Source: Bifidobacterium sp. ESL0784
GTDB lineage: Bacteria > Actinomycetota > Actinomycetes > Actinomycetales > Bifidobacteriaceae
Direction: 5' to 3'
Length of the DNA: 64,000 nucleotides
Assembly (NCBI RefSeq): GCF_029433295.1
Contig: NZ_JAQTHV010000002.1
Span: forward strand, 310,001-374,000
The notes beneath the pieces are model-generated. The model saw nothing but the letters and a program-made list of their open reading frames with translations, did not search any database and was not told the origin of the DNA. Each line of letters starts with the position of its first letter. Position 1 is the stretch's first letter. Both the position numbers and the translations under genes were made by a program. Positions 38,430-47,590 of this stretch are shown here, piece by piece.

Positions 38430-39053
38430 CTACTGCCAACCCTTCGGGGTGTGAGCTATCGACCACTCGCCGAGCTTTTGGGCGAACGTTTTGTGCTTCG
38501 GTTTGGCTGCGGAAGTCGGGACGGCACTGGCCGTGCCGTCAGAAGCGGCTGGAGAAGCATTCGCCATATCGGACGTACCGGATTGCTCATTTGCGGATTC
38601 AGCTTGATTCTTAGCCTCGCCGTTCTGCCCGGAACGGTCGTCGAGCAGCCACTTGCGGATGATGAAGTTCCAGACGGCGACCACCACAGTGGCGACGATC
38701 TTGCCGATATTGGTGCGCAGAATATACATCGCATGCTGCGCAACGGCCGCGTTGGCTGCCATTCCCAACGTGCTCATCCAGATGATCAGGTCATTGATAC
38801 CGAGCCCGACTACCGCCGCCGCGAGGAAAATCGAGCCTTCCATCCAGCGGGCCATGTCGGCGCGGCGCTTGAACACGTATTTCATACTCGCCCAATAATT
38901 GAACGCCAAGGAAACCAGGAACGAGATCGTACTTGCGATCACGTTGTTCATGTGGAAAGCAGCCACCAGAAGATTCAGCACGCCGAAGTCAATCACGGCG
39001 GCGATGACGCCCACAATACCGAATTTCACGAGTTGTTCAATAAGCTTTTTCAC
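38430..39053 (-). CDS. GtrA-like membrane protein
   Basis: A 207-aa GtrA/DPMS-type membrane protein with four helices in the first 140 residues, including NYWASMKYVF and WNFIIRKWLL. Members help flip or present polyprenyl-linked sugars for cell-surface glycosylation. The C-terminal 65 residues are polar, Ser/Ala/Asn-rich and likely disordered. The start is GTG at 39053, with a weak ribosome-binding site. It lies a few kilobases from a polysaccharide region that includes a DPM-like glycosyltransferase, which suggests a shared pathway. Confidence 0.85.
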   Translation of the reverse strand: MKKLIEQLVKFGIVGVIAAVIDFGVLNLLVAAFHMNNVIASTISFLVSLAFNYWASMKYVFKRRADMARWMEGSIFLAAAVVGLGINDLIIWMSTLGMAANAAVAQHAMYILRTNIGKIVATVVVAVWNFIIRKWLLDDRSGQNGEAKNQAESANEQSGTSDMANASPAASDGTASAVPTSAAKPKHKTFAQKLGEWSIAHTPKGWQ

Positions 39054-39238
39054 AAAAGACCATTTAACTACTCGCGCCTGCCAAGTGTCTGCGAGAATGC
39101 ATAATTACCACTGATTCATCGCATGGAATCGCATAAATAAACTTCAACGGAAGCGGAATACCATTAATCGAACTCAACTACAGCAAGTTCTCAAGACTCC
39201 CGTATCGGAAATTTCGTAATACTTCTAACCTTTAGAAA

Positions 39239-39264
39239 GTAATCCCCATCGACATGGGGGTTAC
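39239..39264 (-). terminator. Hairpin overlapping mvaD stop codon
   Basis: An 11-bp stem (39239-39249 with 39254-39264, one G-U pair) closes a CGAC tetraloop and includes the mvaD stop codon. On the minus strand it is followed by TACTTTCT. Probably the terminator of the mevalonate genes. Confidence 0.6.
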
Positions 39265-40331
39265 GCCTCGAAACGCACACCAGCACCAGGGCGGTGAACC
39301 GCAATCTCACAGTTCGGTAAGCGGTCACGCAACTGGTCGGCCACACGCTCGGCATCACGGCCGTCCGTGAGCACTTTGACATTCGGGCCGGCATCCATCG
39401 TCGACCATGCACCCAAGCCCGTCTCGCGGATGTCCGCGACAGCGTTCAGCGCAGCAACCGTCTGCGGAAGCCAGTAGAGCACGGCCGGACGCGAAGCCAT
39501 CATCGCCGCGTGCATGCCCAGAGCGTTGGCCTCGGTGATTTCGCCGAGACGCCCAACATCACCAACCCGGATCGCTGCGAGCGCATCGTCCAGATCTTTC
39601 CCGCAGGAATCAATCCACGCGTCATAAAGCGGCGAAGTGGCGATGGTGCGCCGCATCGCCTCACGGCTGGAAATCGGCTTCTTTGCACTGCTTATCAACA
39701 CCACGACTATGGCCAGGTCCATATTGCCGGAATCCACTGGCTCGGCGTACGAGCTCGCGTCATCGTCTCCCGCGTTCCATTTCACCAGTCCGCCGAAAAT
39801 CGAACGACAGGCAGAACCCGAACCACGGCGGGCCAAACGGGACAGGTCTCGTGGATTCAATTCAAGTCCGGCCGCCTTCGAGGCCGCCGCCGCGAGTGCC
39901 GCAAACGCCGACGCGGAACTGGCCAGCCCGGCACCAAACGGTACGGTGTTGGACGAAGTCACGTGTGCAGGCAGTTTTAGACCCGCCTCGTCTCGCACAA
40001 TATCAAGGAATTTCGAAACACGGGTCAGCGCCGGCCCCTGCTGCTCCTTGCCGTCAATGGTCAAGGAATCGGTAATCGATTGAGTATCCGGGCTATCCGC
40101 AGTATACGGCTCACCGAATTCGACCGTGGTGCGTGTGGAAAGTCCATCCAATGTCAACGAAAGGCTGGAAGCCCGCGGAATAATCAGGCGTTCGTCCGCC
40201 TTGCCCCAGTACTTGATCAGTGCGATATTGGCGTTGGCGACGGCAGTGGCCTTTTTCGCCGCATTTTGCTTCGTCGATTTCACATGCGAAACAGCCCACG
40301 ATTGCCCTTGCGACTCTCGCGTTTCCGTCAT
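39261..40331 (-). CDS. mvaD: Diphosphomevalonate decarboxylase
   Basis: A 356-aa GHMP-superfamily enzyme. It converts mevalonate 5-diphosphate to isopentenyl diphosphate with ATP, the last mevalonate-pathway step. The substrate motif is ANIALIKYWGKADERLIIP (near residue 33), the ATP-binding loop is VPFGAGLASSASAFAAL (near 130), and RLARRGSGSACRSIFGG follows. The ATG at 40331 is favoured because a TATAAT box sits in the sequence that any longer version would include. The ribosome-binding site is weak. It follows the mevalonate kinase gene on the same strand by 167 nt. Phosphomevalonate kinase is not next to it in this window. Confidence 0.93.
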   Translation of the reverse strand: MTETRESQGQSWAVSHVKSTKQNAAKKATAVANANIALIKYWGKADERLIIPRASSLSLTLDGLSTRTTVEFGEPYTADSPDTQSITDSLTIDGKEQQGPALTRVSKFLDIVRDEAGLKLPAHVTSSNTVPFGAGLASSASAFAALAAAASKAAGLELNPRDLSRLARRGSGSACRSIFGGLVKWNAGDDDASSYAEPVDSGNMDLAIVVVLISSAKKPISSREAMRRTIATSPLYDAWIDSCGKDLDDALAAIRVGDVGRLGEITEANALGMHAAMMASRPAVLYWLPQTVAALNAVADIRETGLGAWSTMDAGPNVKVLTDGRDAERVADQLRDRLPNCEIAVHRPGAGVRFEA

Positions 40332-40385
40332 ATCCGATACACTGACCTTCACAATTGAAGAGTTTATTCCGCTTGCGCGGGCAAG

Positions 40386-40413
40386 ATTATACAAATGCGA
40401 GACTATCTACCAA
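40386..40413 (-). promoter_or_regulatory. Promoter of mvaD
   Basis: Reading the minus strand, TTGGTA (40413-40408) and TATAAT (40391-40386) are separated by 16 nt. This places a transcription start about 50 nt before the mvaD ATG, so mvaD can be expressed apart from the mevalonate kinase gene. Confidence 0.55.
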
Positions 40414-40498
40414 ACCCGCAGAATTCGATTACTCATTACCATCAAATCTTATTATTTCATGAATCTGCTACTGCGCAAAACTCGCCTACTGCGCTTTA

Positions 40499-41629
40499 TC
40501 ACACAGCTACGAAAGACCTGCTGCCGTAACGATTCTCGACTTCATCGCCCGCAAGAGACTTTTTATTCGCGTCTTGATCAAACAGAGGATGAATCCAGAC
40601 CTCGCGAGCACCTTCGTTGAGCAACGCACGTTTGACGTTTTCGGCGGTTTGTTCGTCGGCGGCCAGCGCAATCAGGCAACCACCCAGGCCACCACCGGTC
40701 ATTTTCGCGCCGCTGGCCCCGGCCACACGCGCCGCTTCGGCCAGATGATTGACCAGAGGGTGGCTGACGTTGAGCTCGTTGAGCAATCCGTGCGCACGGT
40801 TCATCCGCTCGCCGAGCATACGCACCGTTCCCAGCTCGAGATCGGTCTCGGCTGCGCGGGCCAGTTCGCCGAGTTCATCCATGATGGACTTGACATGCGC
40901 ATGGTCCTGTTCGTCCTCTTTGTGGACGTTGCCGACGGCCTCGCGCGTGCTACCAGCAATGCCGGAATCGGCAATGATCAAGTAAGCCGGCATATCGACG
41001 CGCATCTTCTCGATATCGCCAGATTCGAAGGCGACCAAATCGCGCGAGCATGTCGTCGCCGCGTCAAGACCCGAAGGGTTGCCGTGTGTGATGACCTCGG
41101 CCTCGTTGGTAAGTTTCAGAATCTGCTCTTCGCTGGTCTTGACATCGCAGGCGTCGAGAATCGCGCGAATCACCGCCCCTGCGCTTGCAGCCGAAGAACC
41201 CATACCACGGCCCGCGGGGAACGAACTGTCTGTGACCACGTCGAACGCAAGACCGGGATAACCGGCGAATTCCGTGGCGACCTTCACCGCGCGTTCAAGA
41301 CCGCCGAAACGACTTCCGGCATCGGAAAGCGAACCCTCATAATTCAACGCTTTCAGCGTGCCACAAGGGGTTTGCGAAGAATCCATAACCGAGGAATGGC
41401 GAAAATCGCTGATGACGGTGCGAGAAGGCTGCGAGCCGTAACGATTCGCCGTTTTTGAAGTACCGTAAATATTCTCAGCATTATTTTGAGTCTGCACAAC
41501 CGGCGTGACCCAAGCCCGCATCTTCAACGAAAGCAACGGGGCGGCGACGGCAGGATATCCGTAGACCACGGAATGCTCGCCCATGAGAATGACCTTCGCC
41601 CAGGTCTCGCCATATCCCATGTGCACCAT
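40499..41629 (-). CDS. mvk: Mevalonate kinase
   Basis: A 376-aa GHMP kinase. It phosphorylates mevalonate at the 5-position, the first kinase step of the mevalonate pathway. Motif 1 is KVILMGEHSVVYGYPAVAAP (12-31), the ATP-binding glycine loop is PAGRGMGSSAASAGA (138-152), and ASGAKMTGGGLGGCLIAL lies near the C-terminus. Residues about 45-92 form a polar stretch (Asn/Ser/Thr-rich) not expected in the family and probably a surface insertion. The ATG at 41629 has AAAGG about 13 nt upstream. It lies 265 nt from the GlfT2-like gene upstream; nothing is seen in that gap. Confidence 0.92.
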   Translation of the reverse strand: MVHMGYGETWAKVILMGEHSVVYGYPAVAAPLLSLKMRAWVTPVVQTQNNAENIYGTSKTANRYGSQPSRTVISDFRHSSVMDSSQTPCGTLKALNYEGSLSDAGSRFGGLERAVKVATEFAGYPGLAFDVVTDSSFPAGRGMGSSAASAGAVIRAILDACDVKTSEEQILKLTNEAEVITHGNPSGLDAATTCSRDLVAFESGDIEKMRVDMPAYLIIADSGIAGSTREAVGNVHKEDEQDHAHVKSIMDELGELARAAETDLELGTVRMLGERMNRAHGLLNELNVSHPLVNHLAEAARVAGASGAKMTGGGLGGCLIALAADEQTAENVKRALLNEGAREVWIHPLFDQDANKKSLAGDEVENRYGSRSFVAV

Positions 41630-41894
41630 CTTGAGCCATCACCTTTCAAAAATCTAAAACGACCATCAATACCTCAACACTTTCGGCAACGATAAATCGC
41701 AATTCCGAGCCCAAAGCGGACTTGGCGATTGAGGAGCAAAACCTGTTACGTGTCTACGCATTGCGTATCAATCGCTCATCGCGGTTTTCCGCCACCAATA
41801 TCGGCATTAATTGCCTACCGATTCCCGAGTCTAGAAATCGATTTGTGAACTGTGCGCAAACGAGCGTGAAGATAATGGAAAGACGGCGGTGAAA

Positions 41895-44192
41895 TTACGA
41901 AGAAAAAATTACACGCCAGAAATCAGGGCTCGACAAATCGGCGGAACGATAGGAATCTGCAAGCGAATCCCAGCGCCGCACCAGCGATCTGGCGATTCGG
42001 TAACATTCACGCAGATTCCTGCGGTACAGCTTGCTGTCGCGTTTCAGCCACGCCGCACCGTTGCCATCGGAAGTAGTGACCAAAGCCGAGCTCACCCCAT
42101 CGAACGACGGCCAGACCGCGTCCTTGGACTTCATCGCAACTTGAGGCGCGGCATCGTGAGTCCCGTCCTGCCGCGAAAACACCGCTTTCACCACTTCCTT
42201 TGCTGCGGCTTTGGCGAACTCATCACCAGATAATGCCGGACGTAGGTTCTCGAACACTGCCACAGGAGCAGGGAACGCCTCGAGATCTTGAGAAACCCTG
42301 CTATCATCAAATCCTTCTCGTGCCTCACGAACATCAGGCAACTTGGTCGAAAGCGTATCAACGAGATTGTCTGGCCCGCGCATCACGTCGCGCAGCGCCA
42401 TATGGTGCAGCTTCATACCTGAATACATCAGTTTGACGCCGAGATGGGCGTCCTCGTACATCATACGGAACACATAGCGTTTCCCGGCGTTCGGGAAGTG
42501 GAGCAGTGCGCAGATCCAGCGGTTGCGTTGCGCATAGTATTCCTCCCACGTGCGCGAAATATCCTTGTCGTGCCAGCCCTGATGCCAGACGGCGACCCCG
42601 GGAAGACCGACCGTCGGATAACCGTGTTCGCGAGCACGCAGGCCGTATTCCACATCGTCATATTTGATGAACAGAGGAAGCGACAGGCCGATCTCGCGAA
42701 TGACCGAATTGGGGATGAGGCACATCCACCAACCGCTGTAATCGCAATCGAAACGCGCATGCAGTTCCGGCGAATCGCGAAGCGGCGAAACGGCGAAATC
42801 GTGATTATAACTGGCTCCGGCCGGCGGACACGGCCTCAGACTGCCGCGGTCGAAACGTTCGCCCTGCACGTGCAGCATCGTCCGGTCGTCGAGATGGAAC
42901 ATACCGCCGCCCACCAAAACGGGGTGTTTGGCATAATCCTCGAACTGAATCGAGCGCAGTAACGATTCCGGCTCCATGATGGCATCGTCGTCCAGCAGAA
43001 TCGTGTAGGCACTTCGGCCCGCGTCGATCGACTCTAGCATACCACGGGAGAATCCACCGGAACCGCCAATATTGGCCTGCTGGATATAAGTAAGTTGACT
43101 GCCCAAGTCCGCAGAGACCTCGTCGAATCCGTCCTGTTCACAGACCTTGTCGCTGCCTTGGTCAATGCAGTAGACCGTGTCGAGCCTTTTGCGCAGCTCA
43201 CCCTCGCCGGCGATGGCTTTCAGCTGACGCAGACAGTAAGGAGTGCGGTTGAAAGTCGTAATCGCTATGGAACAGGAGGGATGCGTCGCTTCATAGGCAA
43301 ACACAACACTCGCGCTATATCGGCCATCACGATCGCTGTTCTCATCATCCTCTGTGGCTTGCGCAAAGTCGGAATCGGCACCTTGAGCATCCGGACCATC
43401 TTGCCCCTTTTGCTCGCAGCGCGGCAGATCAGCCATCGGCACCTGCCAACCCACGTTACGAATCGTCAAAGCCGGGAACCCAGACCTACCGCTGCCCATA
43501 ATGGGACGGCAATACGCGTCGAACCAGAAATACCCGCCGTCCAACAGACCCGAAAGCGGAATCTCAAGAGCTATCTGCTTCCAGCCGTTTCCGAGATCGG
43601 TCATAACCTCTGCTTGCGAATCGACAATCCGCAAAGCATCATGACCCGAATGACCGGTATACGGATTATCCGATTGCGATTGATCGGCTTGCAAGCCATC
43701 AACCGTATTATCATCATCGTCACTATGGAGCTCAAGCGTCTTGACCGTCGAAAACAGACCTCGCGCGGTCGACTTGAACACATTGATTTCGCCTTCACCA
43801 CACACCTGCATAACGAGCCTGACTGAACGGACACTCGTCCAGCGCTGCCAATACGACGCCGGAAATGCGTTGAAATACGTGCAGAAAGATATATGGGCAC
43901 CAGGCTTAAGGAGAGCCGAACGGCGGGAAAGCACCATGAAATCCGAAAGTTCGTCGCGCGCGGCCCCTGCATCGGCGGTAGCTTCACGCATCGTCTTATC
44001 GAAACCGATGGGGTTCAATGAGGCCACATCGGCACGTTGCAACTGCGAAACGCTGTCGAACACCGATTCCGGGACATGAGGCCTCGTCCATCGCACCGCA
44101 TATAGCGGCATGACGGACTCCCGATCGTCAATCGGGAACACCACCCGGTTGACCGTGTCCCATTGCTTTTGTGCAGAACTTGCTTGAGCCAT
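41895..44192 (-). CDS. GlfT2-like galactofuranosyltransferase (GT2)
   Basis: A 765-aa glycosyltransferase resembling mycobacterial GlfT2, which polymerises galactofuranose on a lipid-linked acceptor. It has an N-terminal beta-sandwich domain (about 1-250), an acidic low-complexity linker (about 255-295), then a GT-A domain. The GT-A domain carries ITTFNRTPYC (311-320), the metal-binding DDD in TILLDDDAIME (401-403), and the catalytic-base region WHQGWHDKD (536-544). A helical C-terminal domain follows. It is divergent from the ABC exporter genes and near a second, GlfT1-like GT2. No UDP-galactopyranose mutase gene was recognised in the window. Confidence 0.88.
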   Translation of the reverse strand: MAQASSAQKQWDTVNRVVFPIDDRESVMPLYAVRWTRPHVPESVFDSVSQLQRADVASLNPIGFDKTMREATADAGAARDELSDFMVLSRRSALLKPGAHISFCTYFNAFPASYWQRWTSVRSVRLVMQVCGEGEINVFKSTARGLFSTVKTLELHSDDDDNTVDGLQADQSQSDNPYTGHSGHDALRIVDSQAEVMTDLGNGWKQIALEIPLSGLLDGGYFWFDAYCRPIMGSGRSGFPALTIRNVGWQVPMADLPRCEQKGQDGPDAQGADSDFAQATEDDENSDRDGRYSASVVFAYEATHPSCSIAITTFNRTPYCLRQLKAIAGEGELRKRLDTVYCIDQGSDKVCEQDGFDEVSADLGSQLTYIQQANIGGSGGFSRGMLESIDAGRSAYTILLDDDAIMEPESLLRSIQFEDYAKHPVLVGGGMFHLDDRTMLHVQGERFDRGSLRPCPPAGASYNHDFAVSPLRDSPELHARFDCDYSGWWMCLIPNSVIREIGLSLPLFIKYDDVEYGLRAREHGYPTVGLPGVAVWHQGWHDKDISRTWEEYYAQRNRWICALLHFPNAGKRYVFRMMYEDAHLGVKLMYSGMKLHHMALRDVMRGPDNLVDTLSTKLPDVREAREGFDDSRVSQDLEAFPAPVAVFENLRPALSGDEFAKAAAKEVVKAVFSRQDGTHDAAPQVAMKSKDAVWPSFDGVSSALVTTSDGNGAAWLKRDSKLYRRNLRECYRIARSLVRRWDSLADSYRSADLSSPDFWRVIFSS

Positions 44193-44304
44193 AGCTTTCA
44201 GTATAACTTCGCGGGGGCAGAATATGCGATAACTACGTAAACCTTATGCAAAACTGCTCGTTTTCCCAGCATAATCCCATAGTCGTTGCTAAACTAAGAC
44301 CTTT

Positions 44305-45132
44305 GTGAAGACATTAGCGAAAAAACTCGAGAATAGATACCACTATTCGTGGGTCGTTCTCAAAGAGCTGGTCAAGACCGATTTCAAGCTGCGATACCAA
44401 GGTTCCTTCCTCGGCATCGCCTGGTCAGTCATCAAGCCGCTCATGCTGTTCGGTATCATGTATATGGTCTTCGTGCGCTTCCTGCACTTCACCGACGGCA
44501 CCCCGCAATACCCTGTCGTGCTACTGATGGGCAACTGCCTGTGGCAGTTCTTCTCCGAAGCGACCAGCACCGGCCTGCGCTCCATCGTCGATCGCGGTGA
44601 CATCCTGCGCAAGATCCATTTCCCCAACTACATCATCGTCGTCTCCGCAACCTGCGGCGCCCTGATCAGCTTGGGCATCAACCTGGTTGTCATTCTGATC
44701 TTCGCAGTCGTCAACGGCGCGCATTTCACCTGGCGTGTGGTGCTCCTGCCGCTCAACCTCATCGAACTTTATATCTTCGCGCTTGGTTGCGCCCTGCTGC
44801 TCGCCACGATGTACGTCCACTTCCGCGACATCCAGCATATCTGGGAAGTCGTCAGCCAGGTCGTCTTCTACGCCACGCCTATCATCTACCCGCTTTCCAT
44901 GGTCGAGCACAATTACCCGATCATCGCCAAGCTGATGCTGATGAGCCCGATAGCCCAGACCTTCCAGGACGCCCGGCATAACCTCATTGACCCGCAGAAC
45001 GTGCAGATCATCTGGAGCGAGATCCACAACCCGCTGGTGTGCCTGATTCCCTATATCCTTTCGTTCGCGTTCCTGGTGCTCGGCGTGTATGTCTTCCGTA
45101 AGTACAGCCGCAAATTCGCGGAAATCATGTAG
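44305..45132 (+). CDS. Polysaccharide ABC exporter, permease subunit (Wzm/TagG type)
   Basis: A 275-aa ABC-2 type permease with six predicted helices and family stretches KTDFKLRYQGSFLGIAWSVI near residue 24 and YATPIIYPLSMV near 190. It exports lipid-linked polysaccharide across the membrane together with the ATPase encoded next. The start is GTG at 44305. The ATPase gene begins 10 nt after its stop codon, so the two form an operon. Confidence 0.92.
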   Translation: MKTLAKKLENRYHYSWVVLKELVKTDFKLRYQGSFLGIAWSVIKPLMLFGIMYMVFVRFLHFTDGTPQYPVVLLMGNCLWQFFSEATSTGLRSIVDRGDILRKIHFPNYIIVVSATCGALISLGINLVVILIFAVVNGAHFTWRVVLLPLNLIELYIFALGCALLLATMYVHFRDIQHIWEVVSQVVFYATPIIYPLSMVEHNYPIIAKLMLMSPIAQTFQDARHNLIDPQNVQIIWSEIHNPLVCLIPYILSFAFLVLGVYVFRKYSRKFAEIM

Positions 45133-45142
45133 TGAGCGAGGC

Positions 45143-46459
45143 ATGATGACTTCTTCAAAATCAATGGTTTCCAAAACCGATTCATCCAATTCCGTCAAGG
45201 ACTCCTCCCTTATCGATTCTTTGGGCAAGCCCAAGGAAAACAGCGAGGTCGTACTTTCGGTCGACCACGTCGGCAAATACTTCAAGCTGCCCACCGAACA
45301 GGCGACCGGCCTCAAGCAGGCGTTCATCAACTGGACGAAAGGCATCAAAGGCTACAAGAAGCAGCAGGTGCTCAACGACATCACCTTCGACGTCCACAAA
45401 GGGGACTTCTTCGGCATTGTCGGCCGCAACGGATCCGGAAAATCGACACTGCTCAAAATCATCTCCGGCATCTACGTGCCCGACGGCGGCACGGTAAAAG
45501 TCAAGGGCAAACTAGTGCCGTTCATCGAACTTGGCGTCGGTTTCAACCCCGAACTGACCGGCCGCGAAAACGTCTTCCTCAACGGCGCCCTGCTCGGCTT
45601 TACCCGCGAAGAGATCGAAGGCATGTATGACGACATCGTCGATTTCGCGGAACTCGGCGACTTCATGGATCAGAAACTCAAGAACTACTCCAGCGGTATG
45701 CAGGTGCGTCTGGCGTTCTCCGTGGCCATCAAAGCCCAGGGCGACATTCTGGTGCTCGACGAAGTGCTCGCCGTCGGCGACGAGGCGTTCCAGCAGAAAT
45801 GCGACGACTACTTCACCGAAGTGAAAAAGGACCCGAACAAGACGGTCATCCTGGTCACCCATTCCATGGATTCGGTCAAAAAGTATTGCAACAAGGCCAT
45901 CCTCATCAAAGACGGTGACATCATCGTCAACGGCAACAAAGAGGAAGCCGCCAACCAGTACACTCTCGAGAACCTTCAGGCCGAAAAGAAGGAAATCGAA
46001 CAGAAGAACGGCCAATACGCCGACGGTCTCAACAGCCGCTGCCCCGTGCTCAAGGTGAAGCCGCTTTCCCATCAAATCTGCAAGAGTTCCGACACGTTCC
46101 GCTTCGAGGTGGAATACGACTTCAACGAGCCTGAGGACTTTTACCTCGCCATCGCGCTGCACGACCTGCGTCGCGGCGGCGTTGCGTTCGATACCGGCTC
46201 GGAAACGCTGAAATATACGGAACACGGACATCGTACCGTCGAATTCAAGATGCCTCTTAACCTGTTCAACAACGGCGATTTCAGGCTGGTCGCCTCACTG
46301 CGTACGCTTTCGAAAAAGAACCCCGACACGACGGATATGGTGGCGTTTACCAATGACGCCAATTCCTGCGCATTCGCCATCAGGGATTCAGAGAACAGGG
46401 ATTACGCGCTGATCAACGACAGGGTCATGCAGATTACTCAGGTGGGCTCACCGAGGTAA
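45143..46459 (+). CDS. Polysaccharide ABC exporter, ATPase subunit (Wzt type)
   Basis: A 438-aa ATP-binding subunit. Walker A is GRNGSGKST (95-103), the signature motif is NYSSGMQVRLAF near 182, and Walker B is ILVLDEVLAVGD near 203. After the nucleotide-binding domain (to about 280) comes a 150-residue C-terminal beta-rich domain of the Wzt type. In related exporters this domain binds the modified end of the polysaccharide and so controls chain export. The ATG at 45143 follows GAGCGAGGC. The nearby LicD and acyltransferase genes could supply such an end modification. Confidence 0.92.
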   Translation: MMTSSKSMVSKTDSSNSVKDSSLIDSLGKPKENSEVVLSVDHVGKYFKLPTEQATGLKQAFINWTKGIKGYKKQQVLNDITFDVHKGDFFGIVGRNGSGKSTLLKIISGIYVPDGGTVKVKGKLVPFIELGVGFNPELTGRENVFLNGALLGFTREEIEGMYDDIVDFAELGDFMDQKLKNYSSGMQVRLAFSVAIKAQGDILVLDEVLAVGDEAFQQKCDDYFTEVKKDPNKTVILVTHSMDSVKKYCNKAILIKDGDIIVNGNKEEAANQYTLENLQAEKKEIEQKNGQYADGLNSRCPVLKVKPLSHQICKSSDTFRFEVEYDFNEPEDFYLAIALHDLRRGGVAFDTGSETLKYTEHGHRTVEFKMPLNLFNNGDFRLVASLRTLSKKNPDTTDMVAFTNDANSCAFAIRDSENRDYALINDRVMQITQVGSPR

Positions 46460-46540
46460 CGCAACGGAATGACCGTCAGATTCTTGAATCAGACAGTCAC
46501 AGCCGGATAAGATTAATTACGATTAATTACGACCTGATAT

Positions 46541-46584
46541 AAAGAATGGTTCTGAAATGCTTGAAGATTTCAGAACCATTCTTT
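46541..46584. terminator. Bidirectional terminator between exporter and GT2 genes
   Basis: An 18-bp perfect stem (46541-46558 with 46567-46584, core GAATGGTTCTGAAAT), with A-rich and T-rich ends on both sides and an 8-nt loop. It lies between the convergent Wzt-type gene and the GlfT1-like GT2 gene. Confidence 0.85.
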
Positions 46585-46653
46585 TTCAATGCCGGTGCCC
46601 CTGTCATCGAACTTTCAAGGGGCGCGCCAATGTTGGCATTGCGACAAATGCGT

Positions 46654-47589
46654 TTACCGTTTCGCCGGGACCTGCGGATAGTCAATTTGCGGATTGAAGC
46701 CCCACGCCTCGCGAAGTTTCTTATAGATCCGCTTGCGCAAAGGCTTGGCCACATGACCGCGATGCATGTTGTTCCTCACCATCGCGGCGAAGCGCGCATA
46801 CTGATAAACGCCTTCGTGGTGAAGATGGAAAGAGCCCTCGTTGCGAGCGCCATACTCGAATTTCCAGATGTTCTTGTCATCGATCATCGAATAGTTGACG
46901 CCCTTGTTGGAACCCATATCGTGCAGCACGACGCTGTCCATCACCTGGATGCCGGGGCACGCCTTGGTGATGCGCATGGTGTATTCCGCGTCGTCGAACC
47001 AAATGAAGTATTCCTTGTACGGCAGGCCGTAATCCTCCATGACCCAGCGAGGGATAAGCACGGAAACGAACGAACAACGGCTGACGAGCGCGATGTTGAG
47101 TCCTTGGGCCATAAGCCTTCCCCAGTCCCATGTGGTGACCGGGTTGTTCATCTCGGAAATCGTGCCGTCGATGAACTTGACCAGTGAACACGCGAAGGGA
47201 ATATCGGTGCCCATCTTCTTGGAGGCCGCGTCGTAGCCGTCAACCAGCTTTTCCAACGCATCGGGCTGCGGGTAGCCGTCATCATCGAAGATCCAGGCGA
47301 AATCGGCGCCGAGCTCATAGGAACGGCGCATACCGGCCGAGAAACCGCCCGCGCCGCCGACATTTTTCGGCAAGGTGACGATATCGAGCTGGATCTTATC
47401 GCCAAGTTTGAAATCCGCCCGATACTCTTCCAAATACTTGTCGGTGCCATCGGTCGCCGCATTGTTGACGATGATGAGTTGGTCGGGCAGACGGGTCTGC
47501 GTCTCCAGGCAGTGAAGCACGGTCTTGAGTTTGTCAAGACGATTGAAGGTTACCACGACCGCGGCTATTTTTCGTTTGTCTTCAGCCAT
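46654..47589 (-). CDS. Glycosyltransferase family 2 (GlfT1-like)
   Basis: A 311-aa GT-A glycosyltransferase. AAVVVTFNRLDKL (9-21) opens the nucleotide-binding half, FDDDGYPQPDALEKL carries the DDD metal site near residue 101, and FIWFDDAEYTMRI with the following VVLHDMGS resembles GlfT1, the initiating galactofuranosyltransferase. The ATG lies one base beyond the stop codon of the GT4 gene, so translation is probably coupled. No membrane segment. The sugar specificity is inferred from similarity and from the GlfT2-like gene nearby. Confidence 0.85.
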   Translation of the reverse strand: MAEDKRKIAAVVVTFNRLDKLKTVLHCLETQTRLPDQLIIVNNAATDGTDKYLEEYRADFKLGDKIQLDIVTLPKNVGGAGGFSAGMRRSYELGADFAWIFDDDGYPQPDALEKLVDGYDAASKKMGTDIPFACSLVKFIDGTISEMNNPVTTWDWGRLMAQGLNIALVSRCSFVSVLIPRWVMEDYGLPYKEYFIWFDDAEYTMRITKACPGIQVMDSVVLHDMGSNKGVNYSMIDDKNIWKFEYGARNEGSFHLHHEGVYQYARFAAMVRNNMHRGHVAKPLRKRIYKKLREAWGFNPQIDYPQVPAKR

Positions 47590-47590
47590 T

